DNA from: Apoda limacodes
Lineage: Eukaryota; Arthropoda; Insecta; Lepidoptera; Limacodidae
Assembly (NCBI GenBank): GCA_946406115.1
Contig: OX291557.1
Span: 2,326,501 to 2,390,500, forward strand
Reading direction: 5' to 3'
DNA: 64,000 nt
Part shown: piece after piece, positions 58,936-64,000 of the stretch
Numbering within the stretch: the first letter of the stretch is position 1
Layout of the letters: every line of letters begins with the position of its first letter
Program-made: the position numbers and the translations under genes
The notes under the pieces: model-generated
Seen by the model: the letters and a program-made list of their open reading frames with translations, nothing else
Told to the model about the DNA's origin: nothing
The model's database searches: none

Positions 58936-59371
58936 TACTAGTATTTGGCAGGATACACGGAGTTTACGAGTCAGAGTTTCCTAAAAGGAGGTGTTAAAAT
59001 GTACTATATTGTATTGTACATGAATTACACTAAGGTCATGGCATAAAAGCGCATGGTCAGTGGCCATGTTCGCACATTCAGATGATGATGAATATACATA
59101 AATAAGGCATGTAGCGCAGTAAGGTACGGTCAACTGCGAAAAGAGAGAAGAGTTAAATAATCCATCTTGGCAGTGTTTAGACAATTGCTCAATACTTTTT
59201 CGTCCAAAATACTTCAGTGCCTAAAAACGAGAGTCTATAACCAGTAAATGCTGCGATTGATCACTACGGTTTAGATAATTACCCAGGTGGTCTTTGACTG
59301 TTGACCTCCTAAATTAGCTTAAAGTCAGCACAAGTCAACCAAGGCCCGTTTCTGTGTGCGATACAAACCTT

Positions 59372-59576
59372 GAGGTTACCACACTGCGCATGTGCTCCCA
59401 AGGTTACCACAATACGCTGCCATCCTGGGGTTACCACAGTGCGCTCTCATCCTGAGGTCACCCACAATACACTGTCACCCAGTAGTTACCACAATGCAGT
59501 ATGATCCCAAGGTTACCACAATGTGCTGCCACCCTGAACCACGAAGTTATCACACTTGCTGCCTCCCTGAAGTTAT
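59372..59576 (+). repeat. 27-bp degenerate minisatellite
   Basis: About seven diverged copies of aggttaccacaatgcgctgc, catcctg, with indels. The 93-codon frame across it is a by-product of the repeat. Confidence 0.8.
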
Positions 59577-59984
59577 AGCCCCGTCTATACATTTATACTG
59601 TACTGAGCAAGTCACCTGTACTGGACTGCGAGATCAATCCAGATTAGTTTCAATTTATAAATACACTTGGTGATAAACTATGTTCTCAAAACGTTAGAAA
59701 AAAGATATCTACTTATCGTATCTATATTCAAGAAAATGTAACGTTAAGAAATTATTCAGCAGAACCTCACATCATATTCAGTGGAAAAGAGATAAAAGTT
59801 ACTGCTAAAATTAAGCGCTGGTAAAAGTTTGATTTATGAGCGGTTTTTACAAATTCATCCCTTGAGAGTGCTTAGCAAAGTTTAGAAACATTTTTACTTA
59901 CCTAAAATAAAAATATACATAAGATTACTTTGAATAAATCATGATCCAGAACACTAGGCTTTTCTTGCAAAAATATAAATTAAA

Positions 59985-60212
59985 AAAATGTATAATGCAC
60001 ACAGCGCCATCTATCTGTTCCTAAACTAAGCAACGTTTGTACTGTGGATACCAGACAACGGATACAAACAGGTACATATACTAAATACTTTTTTGTAAAT
60101 ACATACATATTATTCACTGTCCACACCTAATAGACTCAAGACAAACCCAAATATACTCAAGACAAACACATAAATGTTTGCACTTTGCTGAAATCGAACC
60201 CAAGCCATTTGA
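59985..60212 (-). mobile_element. tRNA-derived SINE, reverse
   Basis: The minus strand reads ggcttgggttcgatttcagc (B box), aaacatttatgtg, then gggtttgtcttgagtct twice in tandem. It pairs with the forward copy at 61015. Confidence 0.6.
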
Positions 60213-60228
60213 TTCAGCAAGAAGATTT

Positions 60229-60398
60229 ACCACACAAGTATGCTACGTGTGTAATAAGAATTACCGCACACGTATGTTACGTGTGTTATAAGAATTACCA
60301 CACACGTATGCTACGATTTAAAAAAAAAATATCACACGCGTATGCTACGTATGTTATAAAAATTACCACACACGTGTGCTACGTGTGTCATAATAATT
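60229..60398 (+). repeat. 34-bp minisatellite, five units
   Basis: The unit is accacacacgtatgctacgt, gtgttataagaatt. Each unit contains a near-palindrome (cacacgta...tacgtgtg). The third unit is disrupted by an A run. It directly follows the reversed SINE. Confidence 0.85.
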
Positions 60399-60399
60399 C

Positions 60400-61010
60400 A
60401 AAAATAAAACGAACTTGTAATAATTGAAAGCTACGTGACGTAGCTATAAATATATTTCAGTTGTGTATGAATGTATTTTGACCTTTAACTTGCGGGTTAT
60501 AAGGCCTGTCGGCTAATAAGCTCCACCCCCTAAATTTTAATGTGAGAAAACAGCAAAAACTATAACAATATAGGTAACAATTATAAAAAGTTCTTAAGTC
60601 TAAGAAACGAGAAAGAAAAATTTTAATATTATATTCGTTTTTAAGTAATAAAATGATTTTATATAATAAATCATAGGTACAGCATTTTTACATCTTTGAA
60701 GATTATTTATTTCTTTGCTAAAACATATCTGTATGTAACTTATTCTGCGCCGGGCACTTTATGCTGTTATTTATTGAAAAATAGGCTATATTGCAAATCT
60801 AAGGCCGTATTTCCCGCATCTGTCTCAATATTTTTGCATTCATCTAGAAAGTTATAATTACCAGTTAAAAATATGTTTTTTCTGAGAACCTGCAGTTACA
60901 GCATAACAATATTAAAAATGTAATATAGTTTGAATGTCCTAAATAATTAGTGAAATGAATTAATTTGAAATTACAAAGGCCTTCTTTATATAAGGTACCT
61001 TATATTATAA
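60400..61010. other. unassigned AT-rich DNA
   Basis: Nothing is supported. Confidence 0.4.
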
Positions 61011-61014
61011 CGTG

Positions 61015-61165
61015 TGCGATGGGCCTTATGACCTGCCTGTTGAATTGAGGGGCTTGGGTTCGATTTCCGCACAGGACAATCATTTATGTGATATACATTT
61101 GGGTTTGTCTTGAGTCTAAGTGTTTACTATGTAGAATATGTACTATGTATTTACCCTGGCTTAAC
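61015..61165 (+). mobile_element. tRNA-derived SINE, forward
   Basis: The blocks gggcttgggttcgatttccg, cacaggacaatcatttatg, tttgggtttgtcttgagtc. Relatives lie at 33795 and 59985. Confidence 0.6.
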
Positions 61166-61169
61166 CCAA

Positions 61170-61850
61170 TGAGCCACAGAGCCGAAAAAATAAGTACCTA
61201 CATACTTAGGTATATTGGGTTAAGTAATTTTTTAAGTTAAGTTTGAGCAACACACAGACACTATAAATGTTGTAAGCAAAACATTACGTCCATTCTTTCG
61301 TAACCGCTTGGTTAGTCGAATAGTCGTGAAGAGTTGAGTTGAGTTGAGAGGTATCGAGCCCAGAGCAAGATTCGTGACATTTCCCAGGGAGGCCAATGAC
61401 CTGACTCTATAGACTGGTTGGGCAACTGATCAGCACTAATCATTTCGCAGGTTAAATACCCTTTTTGTTTTAGCAAATAAATAATACTAGGCTATGTCTG
61501 CAAACTAGTAATCTTGTCTGTGTCAAAGCGATTCTCTATATTATACTAATGCACACTATTAATAATAAATTAAAAAATTATTACTAAATGTTTTTGTTTA
61601 TAAATATAATATAAAACTGGGATGTTATGTTAAATACGAACAAATTGCAGGGTTGCATGCGAAAGAGGCTTCATTATATACCAAAAGGAGGCGTTCCATA
61701 ACTCTGTTCCCCACAAAGTCTCTAGTTATATAGTTATCTATAAATATTTTATACGAAATAAAAAAAACAAAGAGTGTATGTAAAATGTTAACTTGAAAAT
61801 ACTTGACCTATTTCAAATATTAACTTACTGTTATAAAACGACATTATTGC
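61170..61850. other. unassigned DNA
   Basis: It contains a (GAGTT)3-4 run at 61331-61349. Nothing else. Confidence 0.35.
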
Positions 61851-61852
61851 AG

Positions 61853-62036
61853 GTTGACGCAGCCTATTATTAATTATGCACAAGATACAATAAAAGTTAA
61901 GAAAATATATAACCAATCCCATCAGATTGACAAAAATCAAAGCAACATAATATTAAGAAAGAGTCGCTGTCAGATAAAGTGCAATTCATCTCTCGCGATC
62001 AAAATCTGCAAACCTTGTAGAAGTAAAAGCAACTAG
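61853..62036 (+). CDS. possible terminal exon of unknown gene
   Basis: An acceptor-like acattattgcag precedes about 60 open codons (begins LTQPIINYAQ, with four Cys near the end in SRCQIKC and KICKPC) and a TAG stop. The frame has no ATG, so it would need splicing. Lys/Asn richness follows base composition. It could be chance. Confidence 0.15.
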
Positions 62037-62489
62037 ATTTTTAACATCGGTCAGCTGATCGTCTGATCTGTGGAGAACACGCATCGATTATGTCACAGCA
62101 GTAATTTTTATCAAAATAATTCCCTCCACAAAAATAACCATATCAGGATAAACTTCATTCTCCGGTGCGGCCAAAGAGCTTTTCCAGTGTCATAAACTAC
62201 CCTTTTCGCAGAATAAATAGGTACTACTAAAATTCCACGCGTTCCTCATTTTGAATCCTATTTATAGGAGGTATATGACTAAGCTTATTAATTCTTCAAG
62301 TAACATTTACCAACAATTCAGTTTCTTAATAAGCCAATGAGACAAAGAACTGGGGTAGAAGTCCCACACCCCTTCATACTTAAAATATGTGATCTTGAAG
62401 GTTGCCGCGCCGCTAGGTAAATGTTACTCACAGGTAGGTACGTAAAGTGACACACATGATGTGTCAGCTACCTAGATACAGATACAATA

Positions 62490-62582
62490 CTGTCGGAGTC
62501 GCGACGCAGTGAAAGTTTTCCCACGCGACGCGAGATGCGTGCGCGTGCGAGACAGAACCACGCTTCGATAACGTACGCAAGT
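62490..62582. promoter_or_regulatory. CpG-rich patch
   Basis: The segments ggagtcgcgacgcagtg and cacgcgacgcgagatgcgtg are dense in CG. Possible promoter or unmethylated element; weak. Confidence 0.18.
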
Positions 62583-62857
62583 AACTAGCGCTCAGCAACT
62601 ATTGCCAAATTAAAAAAAAAATGTGTCACTCATCTTTATCGCATCAGCTTTCGGAAAATCTTTGTCATTCTTTCGGGTTTTATATCCACAAAAAAATACA
62701 TATTTTAAATTATCTTACAATTTTATTTTGTGTAAATAATAAAATAATTACGTAATACTAATAAATTCCTGGGCATCTCATACAGCGTTATAGGTTAAAA
62801 GTAAGCATGTTTTGTACCTATACGGGCATCTGACAAGTAATACTCGTACATAAATAT

Positions 62858-62861
<4 letters not shown>

Positions 62862-62899
<38 letters not shown>

Positions 62900-62911
62900 A
62901 TATATATATCT
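62862..62911. repeat. (TA)n microsatellite
   Basis: About 50 bp of TA repeats with a tgtatg break. Confidence 0.85.
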
Positions 62912-63019
62912 CTTCGGATTCATTTAAATAAATGTTATTTGCTTGAGTGACCTTCAAGTAGGGATTGATATTTTTTAAAAGGGGCGGCGATCATTAGCCG
63001 TTTAATCTTTGTCATCTAA

Positions 63020-63090
63020 TGCCCATAGGCTTTGGTGACCGCTCAACATCAGGAAGGCCAGAAGCTTGTTTGCCGCCTTGATGGTAAAAA
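63020..63090 (+). mobile_element. CR1/Jockey-like LINE 3' tail, forward
   Basis: The blocks cccataggctttggtgaccg, caggaaggccagaagcttg, ttgatggtaaaaaa are the forward form of the tail seen reversed at five other sites. Confidence 0.65.
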
Positions 63091-63095
63091 ATATA

Positions 63096-63410
63096 TCCTA
63101 CAACATAATATTATAAATGTGAAAGTTTGTAATAATGTATGGATGTTTGTTACTCAATAACGCTTCAGCCACTGGACGGATCGGGATGAAACTTGGCACG
63201 ACTATAGATTAGGTCCTGGAATAGCTCATAGGCAAGACAAAAATTCAAAAGTTCCCGCGGGAATAACTTTAACCGAGCTTAAACGAACTATAGCTATAGC
63301 TACAGCTTGCTATAGCAAACGTCATTAGCATAATAATTAATGAGTTAACTAAGGAGTTTTACGCCGATAACCAAATTTAGGGCGGGCGCGGAGCCGCTGG
63401 CAAAGTCTAG
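63096..63410 (+). mobile_element. non-autonomous Helitron (315 bp), both ends present
   Basis: It starts TCCTACAACATAATATTATA after A and ends gcgcggagccgctgg, caaagt then CTAG (63407-63410) before T. A gcggagccgc hairpin lies just before the end. It sits 6 bp after the LINE tail. Fuller copy of the family at 2873-3127. Confidence 0.8.
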
Positions 63411-63702
63411 TATTCAATATAGGTATGTTATGCGTTATGCGCACAGAGCTTTATGCGGGTTACTTTCATCATTATCGCTTGTCGCTTATGACTGTACGTT
63501 TAGCGTGAGTGAACGAACGCACACGACTTATAATAACACAACTAGTAGTACTTCGTGCTTAGGGAATTGTGATTGATAGATAAGATTACATTCAAAATTG
63601 AGTAACGGATTACATCTTATTTTTTAAACCAATAAAAATAACTGACAATTGTTAAAAAGTTGCTTTGTATTTCTAAATAAAGGTTCTTTAGTTTCTAAAG
63701 TT

Positions 63703-63960
63703 ACATATTATTACATTATTACATTATTACATTATTACATTATTACATTATTACATTATTACATTATTACATTATTACATTATTACATTATTACATTATT
63801 ACATTATTACATTATTACATTATTACATTATGACATTATGACATTATTACATTATTACATTATTACATTATTACATTATTACATTATTACATTATTACAT
63901 TATTACATTATTACATTATTACATTATTACATTATTACATTATTACATTATTACATTATT
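63703..63960 (+). repeat. (ACATTATT)n microsatellite, ~31 copies
   Basis: An 8-bp unit runs for about 250 bp, with two adjacent tgac variants near 63830-63842. The period gives an 8-residue repeat in translation. It is not a gene. Confidence 0.95.
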
Positions 63961-64000
63961 AAGCTGTGATATTATGTTCACCAAAATAATATAAAATGTT

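Noticed and set aside
59392..59673. 93-codon frame
   Set aside because: Runs through the degenerate 27-bp minisatellite and has no other support.
63649..63969. 106-codon frame of YYIITLLH repeats
   Set aside because: Product of the 8-bp microsatellite (3 x 8 = 24 nt = 8 residues).
1..64000. A complete novel multi-gene system
   Set aside because: No run of neighbouring genes, operon-like order or intact coding gene was found; the window is dominated by repeats and unassigned non-coding DNA.

Overview
This is a eukaryotic window, almost certainly from a moth or butterfly (Lepidoptera). It is strongly AT-rich and I recognise no intact protein-coding gene in it. The assignment rests on dispersed repeats I know as typical of lepidopteran genomes. 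These are a CR1/Jockey-type LINE whose 3' tail reads 'taccactaaggtggcaaac' on the + strand, many non-autonomous Helitrons ending in CTAG inserted at A|T, 'gggttccgt / gtccgtctgtc' SINE-like elements ending in a 'gactcgcaattggccg' box, and tRNA-derived SINEs with a GGTTCGATT B box. I could run no search, so family names come from memory of motifs. The window is best read as intergenic or intronic DNA.

Layout. 0-9 kb: CpG-rich patch, Helitrons, SINE-like repeats, a LINE tail. 9-20 kb: repeat remnants, a mariner-like transposase fragment, an 80-bp hairpin at 14.5 kb and a 26-bp minisatellite carrying seven CACGTG boxes at 16.3 kb. 20-26 kb: a 30/40-bp minisatellite bracketed by inverted blocks and interrupted by a Helitron, then a 58-bp satellite with a four-unit higher-order repeat. 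26-36 kb: mostly unassigned DNA with two LINE pseudogenes sharing a 3' family. 36-39 kb: a possible enhancer-like motif cluster and a hAT-type MITE with 8-bp target duplications inside a 31-bp tandem repeat. 39-43 kb: a decayed Ty1/copia retrotransposon, itself hit by the LINE and fronted by an inverted copy of part of its own reverse transcriptase. 43-64 kb: AT-rich DNA with a second hairpin, GC-rich patches, a 390-bp foldback element, Helitrons, two LINE C-terminal remnants, several minisatellites and a terminal 8-bp microsatellite.

Nothing here works together as a pathway. The main story is repeat-on-repeat history: LINE into copia, Helitron into minisatellite, hAT MITE into minisatellite, Helitron next to LINE. 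The best hint of a host gene is a pair of short open segments at 39202-39306 and 44873-44950 (+). Both have good splice signals and compatible phase-1 boundaries, but I cannot name a product. Several other exon-like segments are listed at low confidence.
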